DNA from: Gallionellaceae bacterium
Lineage (GTDB): Bacteria; Pseudomonadota; Gammaproteobacteria; Burkholderiales; Thiobacillaceae
Direction of reading: 5' to 3'
Length of the DNA: 64,000 nt
NCBI GenBank assembly: GCA_028714875.1
Contig: JAQTLN010000008.1
Location: forward strand, 62,001-126,000
Every line of letters starts with the position of its first letter. The first letter of the stretch is position 1. The translations under genes were made by a program, and so were the position numbers. Below are positions 9,650 to 17,745 of the stretch, one piece after another. A model generated the notes under the pieces. It made no database searches, was not told the DNA's origin, and saw nothing but the letters and a program-made list of their open reading frames with translations.

Positions 9650-10600
9650 ATGCACAGCTTCAGCAAGCTCGGAAAGATTCTTGATCCGGAAATTCGCCGC
9701 AAGAATATCCGTGCGTTGCAATATGCCATCCGGGGCGGTTATTGGGATGTTTTCCAACCGACGCAACCTGACCCGGTATTTGTTCTCGGCTGCTCCCGTT
9801 CCGGCACTACAGTGACCTACGAGACCTTGGCGGCGGCCCCACAATTCCTCAGCCTGGGCGTGGAAATCCCGGAGTTCTGGAATGGCCTCTATGGCCCGCT
9901 CAACAATGGTTGGTTATCCGAAGCGGCAGGGGCGGAACCGGCACGCCCGGAACACAGAAGTGCCGCCCTGCGCTACTTTTACCAGCGACTCGGGCGTGGC
10001 CAGGTGCTGGACAAGACCTGCATCAATACGCTGCGCGTACCTTATCTGCATGCCCTGTTTCCCAACGCGAAATATGTGTTCATCCAGCGCGACGGGCGCG
10101 ACAACATCAGCTCCATGATCGACGGCTGGCGGCTGGGCCGCAGTGACGGCGCGTTCCATCTGACTCAGTTTTTCGGTCCCTTCCCGGAGCCGGTTGCGAT
10201 CAATGACGGTGAATTCAATGAGTGGCACTTTTTCCTGCCGCCCGGTTGGCGTGACTACAACCGGGCCAGCCTGGAGGAGGTATGCGCGTTTCAGTGGCTT
10301 TCCGCGAACCGCCTGGCACTGGAGGGGAAACGCCTGATTCCCGAGGAACGCTGGATACAACTGCGTTATGAGGATCTGTTCGAGCGCCCGGTGGAGATGT
10401 TCCATGAAGCCTTCGAGCGCTTGGACATTCCGTTCAACGAATCCCTGCGGGCGCGCTGCGCCAACCTCGCCCCGACCAGCATCGTCAAGGGGGCGCCCAA
10501 GAAGCAGAAGTGGAAGGATCACAACCCCGCAGCCATCGAACGTATCCTGCCCATGATTCGGCCCCTCATGCTGGAACTGGGTTATGACGTCGATGCCTGA
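9650..10600 (+). CDS. Sulfotransferase family protein
   Basis: A 316-residue protein with the PAPS-binding 5'-phosphosulfate loop FVLGCSRSGTTVTYE (residues about 44-58) and the 3'-phosphate-binding region YVFIQRDGRDNISSM, both in the expected order and spacing. The ATG at 9650 is preceded by AAGGA at 6 bases. The enzyme would transfer sulfate from PAPS to a hydroxyl, probably on the exopolysaccharide made by this locus; the acceptor is inferred. There is no transmembrane segment. The 3' end overlaps the next glycosyltransferase by 17 bp. The putative sulfatase-fold protein two genes downstream might seem a counterpart, but see that entry. Confidence 0.9.
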   Translation: MHSFSKLGKILDPEIRRKNIRALQYAIRGGYWDVFQPTQPDPVFVLGCSRSGTTVTYETLAAAPQFLSLGVEIPEFWNGLYGPLNNGWLSEAAGAEPARPEHRSAALRYFYQRLGRGQVLDKTCINTLRVPYLHALFPNAKYVFIQRDGRDNISSMIDGWRLGRSDGAFHLTQFFGPFPEPVAINDGEFNEWHFFLPPGWRDYNRASLEEVCAFQWLSANRLALEGKRLIPEERWIQLRYEDLFERPVEMFHEAFERLDIPFNESLRARCANLAPTSIVKGAPKKQKWKDHNPAAIERILPMIRPLMLELGYDVDA

Positions 10601-11522
10601 ACACGCCACGCCCGTGTCGATCGAATCCGATGCCATGCCGCGCGTTTCGGTCATCATCCCGGCCTATAACGCCGCCTGGTGTGTGCGCCGCGCGCTGGAT
10701 AGCGTGCTGGTCCAGGACTATCGGGATTTCGAGGTGATCGTGGTGGATGACGGCAGCCAGGATGATACGGCCGCCGTTCTGGCCGGTTATGGCGATGCCG
10801 CGCGGGTACTGAGCAAGCCCAATGGCGGCTTGTCCAGCGCGCGCAATGCGGGCATTGCCGCCGCGCGCGGCGAATATGTCGCGTTTCTCGATGCCGATGA
10901 CTGGTGGCTGCCAGCCAAGCTGTCGCGTCAGGTGGCGCTGATGGACGGGCAGCCCACGCTGCTGTTCTGTTCCACCACCACCTCGGCCCAAACCCCCGAA
11001 GGCCGACGTCTGCCCGACTGGCGTTGCGGAAACGGCCAACGCGCCGCGCTGGAATGCATCTTCGCGGTCAATGCTTATGTGGCGGGCAGTGGTTCGAGCG
11101 TGCTGGCTCGCCGCGCGGCTTTCGCGCGCGTGGGCGGTTTTGACGAATCCCTGCGCAGCCTGGAAGACATCGACATGTGGATGCGCCTGGCCGCGTTGGG
11201 TGACTATGCCTGTATCGACGAGCCGCTGACGGTGATCGAAAAGAGCGCCAACAGCATGAGCGGCAACCTCGATGTCATGCGCCATGCCGCCATCCGGGTC
11301 ATGCGCAAGAATCGCGCCCTGCTGGCGCCGCCCCTGCGTGGCCGATTCTGGCGGACGGCTTATGCCGGCATGCTGTCGGACTATGCCAAGTGGGCGTATC
11401 GGCGGGGACGCACCGCGCGGGCGTTGGGCGATCTCGCATGGGCATTGATGTTGGCGCCGTTGAGCCGCGGCCGCTTGATCATCAGCCTGCTGCTGGCGAT
11501 GCTGGCACGGCAACAGATATAG
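10584..11522 (+). CDS. Glycosyltransferase family 2
   Basis: A 312-residue GT2 enzyme with PRVSVIIPAYNAAWCVRRAL, the nucleotide-binding VIVVDDGSQDDTAAVL, the acceptor-side GGLSSARNAGIA and the metal motif AFLDADDWW, very like the GT2 at 1733. The ATG at 10584 lies inside the end of the sulfotransferase gene. A second in-frame ATG at 10593 is an equally good start. It is the last glycosyltransferase on the plus strand of the locus. Sugar specificity is unknown. Confidence 0.92.
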   Translation: MTSMPEHATPVSIESDAMPRVSVIIPAYNAAWCVRRALDSVLVQDYRDFEVIVVDDGSQDDTAAVLAGYGDAARVLSKPNGGLSSARNAGIAAARGEYVAFLDADDWWLPAKLSRQVALMDGQPTLLFCSTTTSAQTPEGRRLPDWRCGNGQRAALECIFAVNAYVAGSGSSVLARRAAFARVGGFDESLRSLEDIDMWMRLAALGDYACIDEPLTVIEKSANSMSGNLDVMRHAAIRVMRKNRALLAPPLRGRFWRTAYAGMLSDYAKWAYRRGRTARALGDLAWALMLAPLSRGRLIISLLLAMLARQQI

Positions 11523-11527
11523 CCACA

Positions 11528-13651
11528 ATGAATGATCTGAACTTTCTCGCGCTGGCAATCCGAGCCAGCAACATGGCTGGCCTCGTGGCGTTGGTCTTCG
11601 CCTTGTTGCTCCTGGTCAAATCCCTGATCGACTTCAGCCAGACCGGACCGGTGCGGCGCGAAGTGTTGGCGCGCCATCGTGCCTACCTGGCGCTCAGCCT
11701 GGGGCGTTTGACCCTGGCCGCGTTTCTCGTCGCCAACTTGCTCGCGCTGCCTGGAGTGCTGGCCTATTTGCTGGGTTTGTCGATCTTCGGCCTGGCCTAT
11801 CACAAAGAAGCGGCTGCCCTGGCGGCGGTCATATCACTCGGCCTGTTGTCCTTGTTCCAGTTCTGCCGCGTGCTGCACGATTCGCCGGGGGTGATCGTCG
11901 CCTCTTCCAACTACGCCATCGATCGCTTTTACCCACTCTGGGAACGCCTATCCAGCGAACGTCTAGCCGGGGTGGCTCGCCTGCTCATCCGGGCCTATTC
12001 CCTGTGGCTGCTGCTCGGATTGGCCGTTTTGCTGTGGCACGGAGACGTCTATTCGGCCTTGGGCATCGTGATGCTGCATGGCTTGGCGCTGTTGTTCTAT
12101 CGCCTCTGGATCGAAGACAGCGAACCCTTGCCCGCGCGCGGGGAGACGCCGAGCGAGCGCGCCAATTTGCTGATGATCGGCTCTGATACCCTGCGCGCCG
12201 ACCGCCTTGGCCACGCCGGCTACAAGCGCAAGCTCACGCCGAACCTGGACCGCCTGGCCGCGCGAGGCGCCGCGCTCACGCAATGCTATGTTCCCTGCGC
12301 GCGCACGGCCCCCAGCCTGCTTTCCCTGCTGACCGGAACCTGGCCGCATACCCACGGCGTTCGCGACAATTTCGTGGCCGACGAGCAGACCCGGCTAACG
12401 CTGCCCACCCTGCCCCGGTTGCTGGCCAAGGAGGGGTACCACACGGCCGTTCTCGGTGATTGGGCCGGCTCCGATATGGGCAAGTTCGACCTGGGATTCG
12501 AGGAAGAGGACTTGCCGGGCGACCAGTGGAATATCCATTTCTTCATGCGCCAGGGGCCCAAGGACATCCGTCTTTTCCTGTCCCTGTTCCTTGCCAACCG
12601 TATCGGAAAATTTTTCCTGGAAGAAATCTATTACCTGGGCGGCGTCCCGCTGACCCGGCAACTGGGCCTGCGCGCGCGGCAAATGCTGAAACGCCTGGGC
12701 GAACAGGAACAGCCGTTCTTCCTCAATGTGTTCATGGCCAGCACCCACCCGCCCTTCGCCAGCGAATACCCCTATTACACGATGTTCGCGGATGCTGATT
12801 ATCGTGGCCCCTCCAAGTTCGCCATGGCCAAGCTGACCGATCCCTTCGAGATCATCCGGCGCCAGGGCGAGCCGCGCGAGGAGTTCGATCTGGAGCAAAT
12901 CCTCGATCTCTATGACGGCTGTGTAAAAAGCTTTGATGACGAGGTGGGGCGTATTCTCGATTTCCTGCAAGCCAGCGGCCTGGCCGAAAACACCCTGGTG
13001 GTCATCTACAGCGACCACGGCATGGAGTTCTTCGAACATGAAACCTGGGGGCAGGGAAATTCCGCGATCGGAGACTTTTCGGCGCGGGTTCCGGTAGTCA
13101 TGGCCGGTCCCCAGTTAACGTCCACGACCCGACTGGATGGCGTCACCCGCAGTGTCGATCTGGCCCCCACCCTGCTCGAACTGCTGGGGTTGCCCGTCCC
13201 GCCGGAAATGGAAGGCGTCTCCCTGGCGGCCGCTTTGCGCGGCGACACGCTGCCGGAACTCCCCGCCTTCCATGAAACCGGCATCTGGCTGACCGAGGTG
13301 CCCGGGATGCCGGCCGACCACTTGCGTTATCCCAACCTGCTGGACATGTTGGAAATCCCGGATCCGAGCAGCGGTACGATGGCCATCAAGCCGGAGTACC
13401 AGAATCGCATCATCGCCGCCAAGGATCGCATGATCCGGAGCGGGCGCTGGAAACTGGTCTATCAGCCCTTGGTCGAAGGGGAGTTGTTACGCCTGTTTGA
13501 CCTGGAGAATGACCCTGAATGTCGCCGCAACGTGGCGGCGGCGCAACTCGAAGTCACCGCTCGGCTTTGGGGACAACTCCAGGCATGGATGGCGAACGCG
13601 CCGGCGGGGCCGCCGGCGTATCAGGACAGAAACGACACCAGGGATTCGTAG
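11528..13651 (+). CDS. Membrane sulfatase-fold (alkaline phosphatase superfamily) enzyme
   Basis: The ATG at 11528 (MNDLNFLALA) is 5 bp after the previous stop. The longer frame back to 11390 only reads the glycosyltransferase. Of the 707 residues, roughly the first 200 form four or five hydrophobic helices. A periplasmic-type sulfatase domain follows with metal motif SDTLRADRLG, NLDRLAARG, the nucleophile region ARTAPSLLSLLTG and YSDHGMEFFEHE. At the place where true sulfatases carry Cys or Ser for formylglycine (CxPSR), this protein has TAPSL, i.e. Thr. Thr is the nucleophile in LtaS- and EptA-like phosphotransferases, which also have N-terminal helices. It may therefore add or remove a phospho-group rather than hydrolyse sulfate. 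It overlaps the convergent TPR gene by 98 bp. Confidence 0.85.
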   Translation: MNDLNFLALAIRASNMAGLVALVFALLLLVKSLIDFSQTGPVRREVLARHRAYLALSLGRLTLAAFLVANLLALPGVLAYLLGLSIFGLAYHKEAAALAAVISLGLLSLFQFCRVLHDSPGVIVASSNYAIDRFYPLWERLSSERLAGVARLLIRAYSLWLLLGLAVLLWHGDVYSALGIVMLHGLALLFYRLWIEDSEPLPARGETPSERANLLMIGSDTLRADRLGHAGYKRKLTPNLDRLAARGAALTQCYVPCARTAPSLLSLLTGTWPHTHGVRDNFVADEQTRLTLPTLPRLLAKEGYHTAVLGDWAGSDMGKFDLGFEEEDLPGDQWNIHFFMRQGPKDIRLFLSLFLANRIGKFFLEEIYYLGGVPLTRQLGLRARQMLKRLGEQEQPFFLNVFMASTHPPFASEYPYYTMFADADYRGPSKFAMAKLTDPFEIIRRQGEPREEFDLEQILDLYDGCVKSFDDEVGRILDFLQASGLAENTLVVIYSDHGMEFFEHETWGQGNSAIGDFSARVPVVMAGPQLTSTTRLDGVTRSVDLAPTLLELLGLPVPPEMEGVSLAAALRGDTLPELPAFHETGIWLTEVPGMPADHLRYPNLLDMLEIPDPSSGTMAIKPEYQNRIIAAKDRMIRSGRWKLVYQPLVEGELLRLFDLENDPECRRNVAAAQLEVTARLWGQLQAWMANAPAGPPAYQDRNDTRDS

Positions 13652-14387
13652 GCGAACCGATTTCATCCCGCACTTCGACGGGAGTGTCCGCCACTGCCAG
13701 CGGGGTTTCCTGTTTTCCCGCTTTGTCTTGCGGCGGCTCGGCGGCGTTAGGTGGCTGAGCGTTCGCCGCGGCGTCATCCGGCTTCTTGCCGGGCGCTTCC
13801 GCCACGGCTGCCGTAGGCACGGGGTAAGGCATCGCACCACCCAACTCCTTGTACATGCGCTTCAGCCCCTTGCTCTCCGGGTTGTTCTGCAAACCCGTGG
13901 TAATGATTTCAAGCGCTTTTTTCTTGTCATTTTTTTGGCTGAAATAATCCGCCATGCCGATATAAGCCTTGACCAGTTTGTTATTGCCGCTAATTGCCCT
14001 GAGATATTCCCCCGCGGCTAATGAATCTTCTCCTCTCAACGAATAGATCACCCCTTTCTGAAGGAATATTTCCGGGAGCAAGGAAAAATCCGGCGTGGTG
14101 TGGCTGATGACATAATTGCAACCACCCATGGCTTCGCCGAGGTTAAATGAGACCGCCTGTTTGTCTTTTCCCAGAGCGGCATAAGCTCGGTTGGTGAAGC
14201 GAACGCAGTCGCAATAGTGGTGTACATGTGACCAATTCTGATCTCCCTGGACCATTCGACTCCAGATGGTGACATCACACATTTTTTTCTCTTCCGGCGT
14301 GGCCTTGAAATCGGCGCTGGCAAGGATTGGAAAAGATAGCGCCATAAAACCAGCCACCAAGGTTCGGAAAATAATTGTGCTGCCCAT
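13554..14387 (-). CDS. Secreted TPR-repeat protein of unknown function
   Basis: A 277-residue protein. The ATG at 14387 is chosen because AGGAG lies 8 bases upstream and the protein then begins with a Sec signal peptide ending in ILASA. Frames reaching back to 14543 read into the next gene. After the signal there is a Cys-containing segment (EKKMCD, HHYCDCVRF), then two or three TPR-like helical pairs (about residues 110-180, e.g. AYIGMADYFSQKNDKKKALE), then a Pro/Ala-rich low-complexity tail. It is probably a periplasmic or outer-membrane-associated scaffold for the polysaccharide machinery, by context only. Part of the gene is AT-richer than its surroundings. Its last 98 bp lie opposite the sulfatase-fold gene. 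Confidence 0.75.
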   Translation of the reverse strand: MGSTIIFRTLVAGFMALSFPILASADFKATPEEKKMCDVTIWSRMVQGDQNWSHVHHYCDCVRFTNRAYAALGKDKQAVSFNLGEAMGGCNYVISHTTPDFSLLPEIFLQKGVIYSLRGEDSLAAGEYLRAISGNNKLVKAYIGMADYFSQKNDKKKALEIITTGLQNNPESKGLKRMYKELGGAMPYPVPTAAVAEAPGKKPDDAAANAQPPNAAEPPQDKAGKQETPLAVADTPVEVRDEIGSPTNPWCRFCPDTPAAPPARSPSMPGVVPKAER

Positions 14388-14439
14388 CCCATCGATCTCC
14401 TGTTTCATTTTCCTGGAGCCTAAGCGATCCAGACTTGCA

Positions 14440-15594
14440 TTAAACGAGAGCGGATGTCTTCTCCGCCACCGAATCCCAACTGAACGCTGATTCCACGCGT
14501 TCCCGCGCCGCGCGCGCCAACTGTTCCGCCAGCGGCTTGTCACTCAGCACGCCGGCAAGCGCGCTCGCCACCGCATGAAGACTGTCGCCATCGACTCGCA
14601 AGCCGGTTTCTCCATCGATCACCGCCGCTCCGGTGCCCCCCGCCTTCCCGGCGACGGCCACTTTCCCGCATGCCGCCGCTTCCAGGAACACCATGCCGAA
14701 CCCTTCCGTATCGCCGTTGATCTCACGGTTGGCCATGATGAAAACATCGCAGGCGTTGTACCAACGCGGTAGATCTTCCGGGCTGACGTGGCCGAGTAGA
14801 TGCAGGCGTTCGGAAACCCCCAGCTCCGCCGCCAGCCCGGTCAGATAATCCCAGTCCTCGCCGATGCCGATCAGCGCGTAATGCGCGTCGATACCCTGCT
14901 TCACCAGTCCCGGCAAAGCGCGGATGACCTGGTCGAAGCCCTTGCGCCGCACCAGGCGGCCCACCGAGAGTATCAGCCGCGGCTCGGCTTGAAGCCCGAC
15001 GGATTGCTTCAGGTCGTCGCAGGGCAGGTTGGGGCGGAAACGCTCGGTATCGACTCCGGGATAGATCAGGGTGATGGTTTCGCGCCGCACGCCCAGACGC
15101 ACCATCGCTTCCACGGTGTATTCGCTGTTGGCGATGTTGGCGTCGGCATGGCGGTAGACCCAGAGCATGGCGCGGTACTTGCGCCCGCGCCCCCAGGTGG
15201 TGAGCTCCTCGCCGTGGCAGTAGACCACCAGCGGCTTGCGCAGGAGGCGCGCCATGACCCAGGCCACCAGCCCCTCGGGCAGTGAGCGCGCGCCATGCAC
15301 CGCGTCGAAGCGATGGCGCAGCGCCAGCTGCAACGATTTCCCCAGCATCTTCAGATACATACCCAGCGATTCCGGTTTCAGCCACCAGACCCGCTTGAGC
15401 CCTATGCGATGAATGCTGTTGCGGTGGTCACGGTCGATCGCGGCGGCGCCGGGAACGTCGGCGGTGACGATATGCACCCCCTTGCCGCCCAGCCGGCTAT
15501 AAACCGCGTCGTACCAGACGGTGGTGCCGCCCTTGGTGGGCAAGAACAGTTCGGAAATGACCAGCAGTCGGGAAGGATGTGGCACAGGTTTCAC
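14440..15594 (-). CDS. Glycosyltransferase family 4 (GT-B)
   Basis: A 384-residue GT-B enzyme starting with GTG at 15594, which overlaps the stop of the upstream deacetylase-like gene by 4 bp (GTGA). The N-terminal domain begins RLLVISELFLPTKGGTTVW. The C-terminal domain has the donor-binding core LILSVGRLVRRKGFDQVIRAL and the EX7E-type region GDTEGFGMVFLEAAACGKVAVAG. These enzymes use nucleotide sugars to extend lipid-linked glycans in the cytoplasm. It lies 53 bp before the TPR gene on the same strand. Sugar specificity is unknown. Confidence 0.93.
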   Translation of the reverse strand: MKPVPHPSRLLVISELFLPTKGGTTVWYDAVYSRLGGKGVHIVTADVPGAAAIDRDHRNSIHRIGLKRVWWLKPESLGMYLKMLGKSLQLALRHRFDAVHGARSLPEGLVAWVMARLLRKPLVVYCHGEELTTWGRGRKYRAMLWVYRHADANIANSEYTVEAMVRLGVRRETITLIYPGVDTERFRPNLPCDDLKQSVGLQAEPRLILSVGRLVRRKGFDQVIRALPGLVKQGIDAHYALIGIGEDWDYLTGLAAELGVSERLHLLGHVSPEDLPRWYNACDVFIMANREINGDTEGFGMVFLEAAACGKVAVAGKAGGTGAAVIDGETGLRVDGDSLHAVASALAGVLSDKPLAEQLARAARERVESAFSWDSVAEKTSALV

Positions 15595-16778
15595 GGGCGG
15601 TGGCCTGATTGGGCAAAAAGGTTGAGCAGTGCCAGGAGGCCGCTCAGTCGAGCGGCCTTGCCGAAACGCGGCAGGCTGGCGGCGCGACGCAGCCAGATGG
15701 TAAACCGGCGCCGACAGTCCTGCTCGATCCTGGCGGGATCGTTGCTGGACAAGGTTCGCCCCAGTTCCGCGACGGACAGGAAACGCAGGTTCGGGTAAGT
15801 AGCGAGCGCTTGCCGGTAGAGGCTGTCGAGCGCCGCGAGCGACTGTTCGGGAGCGCCCCCCGCCGCCGCCAGGAAATTGTTGCGATGCGTCTCCAGCAGG
15901 CAGGGACGCCCCAGTTCAGTCTTGCGCGCCAGCGCGGCGAGCGCGTGTTCCGGCGTATGCCCGAGCAGCGGCTCGAAGTAATCGTCGCGCACCAAGTAAA
16001 GCACATCTCCCTCGCCCAGCTCGCCGTTGCACATCGTCTTGTCGATTCCGGCCGGGCGCCCCGCGCCATCGCGGCGGGTATAGCGCCGGCCTGGCGTCAC
16101 CAGCACGCGCACACCCGCCGCCACCCAGGCCGCTTCCACGGCGGCGGTCCAGACGAAGGTGGGGGGCACCACCACATGCGGCGGTGTGCCCAGCAAACGT
16201 GTATATGCGGCCACCTCCTCGGCGACCGCCGCGCGGACAAGCTCGTCATCCAACGGATGCGACGGCAATTCGGACGCATCGGTCCAGCGGCTTTGCAGGG
16301 GAGAAGGGAGTTGTTCGGTCAAGCCGGGCGCGTCCAGCCAGGCCGCCACTGGCGGTTGAGCCAGGGCGGCGCGGGCGAGGGCGGGGGGCCAGAAATGCGT
16401 CATCCCGTGCAGTTGCGGTGCCAGCACGCCGCGCGCGATGCCGGCATGCAAGGTGGCGAGTATCGGGGCCAATTCGGGCGCGTCCAGTTGGCGTAGGTGG
16501 GTGGCCGCGTTCGCCTCGGGCAGCGCCAGGATCAAGGCCACGGTCATCACCGGCGAGCGGCCCTCGCTGTCGTGGTGTCGCGCCAGACAATCCGTGATGG
16601 CGGTGAGCGCCGTCGCCTGCTCCAGCGGGCCAGCGCCCCAGTCGTCGCTTTCGACGATCAGCACTGGATGGCGCATGACCGGCTCGCGCCAGAGCGCAAT
16701 CAGCGCGCGCCGATGCAGTAATAGAATGGCGGCCACACCCAGGCTCCAGGCCGCGCCGAGCAGAGTCAGAAGTTGCAT
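15591..16778 (-). CDS. Polysaccharide deacetylase-like protein with N-terminal membrane anchor
   Basis: A 395-residue protein. The ATG at 16778 is chosen since it opens with a hydrophobic anchor ([19 protein letters not shown]). The open frame continues upstream to 17558 but only as antisense of exonuclease III. The sequence [14 protein letters not shown], the histidines of [10 protein letters not shown] and LETHRNNF recall the TIM-barrel carbohydrate esterase/deacetylase superfamily, but the classical TFDDG motif is absent, so the assignment is tentative. It is translationally coupled to the GT4 gene, so a role in glycan processing is likely. It starts 42 bp from the divergent exonuclease gene, so both promoters share that gap. 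Confidence 0.7.
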   Translation of the reverse strand: MQLLTLLGAAWSLGVAAILLLHRRALIALWREPVMRHPVLIVESDDWGAGPLEQATALTAITDCLARHHDSEGRSPVMTVALILALPEANAATHLRQLDAPELAPILATLHAGIARGVLAPQLHGMTHFWPPALARAALAQPPVAAWLDAPGLTEQLPSPLQSRWTDASELPSHPLDDELVRAAVAEEVAAYTRLLGTPPHVVVPPTFVWTAAVEAAWVAAGVRVLVTPGRRYTRRDGAGRPAGIDKTMCNGELGEGDVLYLVRDDYFEPLLGHTPEHALAALARKTELGRPCLLETHRNNFLAAAGGAPEQSLAALDSLYRQALATYPNLRFLSVAELGRTLSSNDPARIEQDCRRRFTIWLRRAASLPRFGKAARLSGLLALLNLFAQSGHRP

Positions 16779-16820
16779 GGCGCGGCAGTCTACCACCCCA
16801 TTTTTCCACGCTTCCTTCCC

Positions 16821-17591
16821 ATGAAAATCGCCACCTGGAATGTCAATTCCCTGAAAGTGCGCCTTCCGCATCTGCTCGACTGGCTGGCCGCGACGCAGAC
16901 CGATGTGGTCTGCGTGCAGGAAACCAAAACGGAAGACGCGAAGTTCCCGCGCGCGGAAATCGAGGCGGCCGGTTACCAGGTCGCCTACGCCGGACAGAAG
17001 ACCTACAACGGCGTCGCCATCGTCAGCCGCTTGCCGTTGCGGGACGTTCAGGCCGGCATTCCCGGTTTCGAGGACGAACAGAAACGGGTGCTGGCGGCCA
17101 CGGTGGACGGCATCCGGGTGATCTGCGCCTACATCCCCAACGGCCAGAGCCTGGATTCCGACAAATACCTCTACAAACTGCGCTGGCTGAATGCGCTGCA
17201 TGCCTGGCTCAAGGACGAATTGGCGCGCAACCCGCGTCTGGCTCTGTTGGGCGACTACAACATCGCGCCGGAAGACCGCGACGTGCACGACCCGGCCGCC
17301 TGGGTGGGCAATGTGCTGGTGTCGGAACCGGAACGCGAGCAATTCCGGGCGCTGCTGGGCCTCGGCCTGGCGGATGCCTTTCGCCTGTTCGAGCAACCGG
17401 AAAAAAGTTTTTCCTGGTGGGATTACCGCGCCGCCGGTTTTCGCCGCAATCTGGGCTTGCGCATCGACCACATCCTGCTGTCGCCGGAACTGGCGACCCG
17501 TTGCACGGCGGTGGAAATCGACAAGGCGCCGCGCAAACTGGAACGTCCATCGGACCACACGCCGGTGGTCGCGACCCTCGCCAGCCCCTGA
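16821..17591 (+). CDS. xth: Exodeoxyribonuclease III
   Basis: A 256-residue apurinic/apyrimidinic endonuclease and 3'-5' exonuclease of base-excision repair. [19 protein letters not shown] is the canonical N-terminus, so the ATG at 16821 is the start rather than the frame opening at 16773. Metal ligand Glu is in [20 protein letters not shown] carries catalytic Asp and Asn, and [13 protein letters not shown] with [11 protein letters not shown] contains the catalytic Asp-His pair at the end. All key residues are present. It is a monocistronic housekeeping gene between the polysaccharide locus and nrdJ. Confidence 0.96.
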   Translation: MKIATWNVNSLKVRLPHLLDWLAATQTDVVCVQETKTEDAKFPRAEIEAAGYQVAYAGQKTYNGVAIVSRLPLRDVQAGIPGFEDEQKRVLAATVDGIRVICAYIPNGQSLDSDKYLYKLRWLNALHAWLKDELARNPRLALLGDYNIAPEDRDVHDPAAWVGNVLVSEPEREQFRALLGLGLADAFRLFEQPEKSFSWWDYRAAGFRRNLGLRIDHILLSPELATRCTAVEIDKAPRKLERPSDHTPVVATLASP

Positions 17592-17679
17592 TTTTTCCCT
17601 TTCCGGCCGAGATCTCGCTGCCGTGGCGGGCTGTGCTCGGGCCTCGGGAAACGCCGTGTTTCAGTAAAATAAATTTTTC

Positions 17680-17708
17680 TTGAAAACACTGCCCATAGTG
17701 TCTAAAAA
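17680..17708 (+). promoter_or_regulatory. Sigma-70-type promoter of the ribonucleotide reductase gene
   Basis: TTGAAA at 17680-17685 (five of six bases to TTGACA) and TAAAAA at 17703-17708 (four of six to TATAAT) are separated by exactly 17 bp. The spacer is almost entirely the first NrdR box. An AT-rich stretch lies just upstream. The start codon of nrdJ is 38 bp downstream of the -10. The element is read from sequence only. Confidence 0.6.
17686..17701 (+). promoter_or_regulatory. NrdR box 1
   Basis: ACACTGCCCATAGTGT is a 16 bp site with perfect outer half sites ACACT/AGTGT and matches the NrdR consensus at 12 of 16 positions by eye. It fills the -35/-10 spacer of the putative promoter, so bound repressor would block RNA polymerase. 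Confidence 0.7.
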
Positions 17709-17717
17709 GCGACTTCC

Positions 17718-17733
17718 ACCATATATCTAGTGT
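17718..17733 (+). promoter_or_regulatory. NrdR box 2
   Basis: ACCATATATCTAGTGT matches the NrdR consensus (acaCwAtATaTwGtgt) at 13 of 16 positions. It begins 32 bp after box 1, the three-helical-turn spacing known for tandem NrdR boxes. It lies over the expected transcription start and just before the GAGG ribosome-binding site of nrdJ. Confidence 0.75.
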
Positions 17734-17745
17734 GAGGACGCCACC

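Noticed and set aside
16779-17558. N-terminal extension of the deacetylase-like protein
   Set aside because: The frame is open but is antisense to exonuclease III; the ATG at 16778 begins with a proper membrane anchor.
17592-17745. Cobalamin riboswitch upstream of the B12-dependent reductase
   Set aside because: The gap is too short and lacks a B12-box-like segment; the NrdR boxes explain the regulation better.
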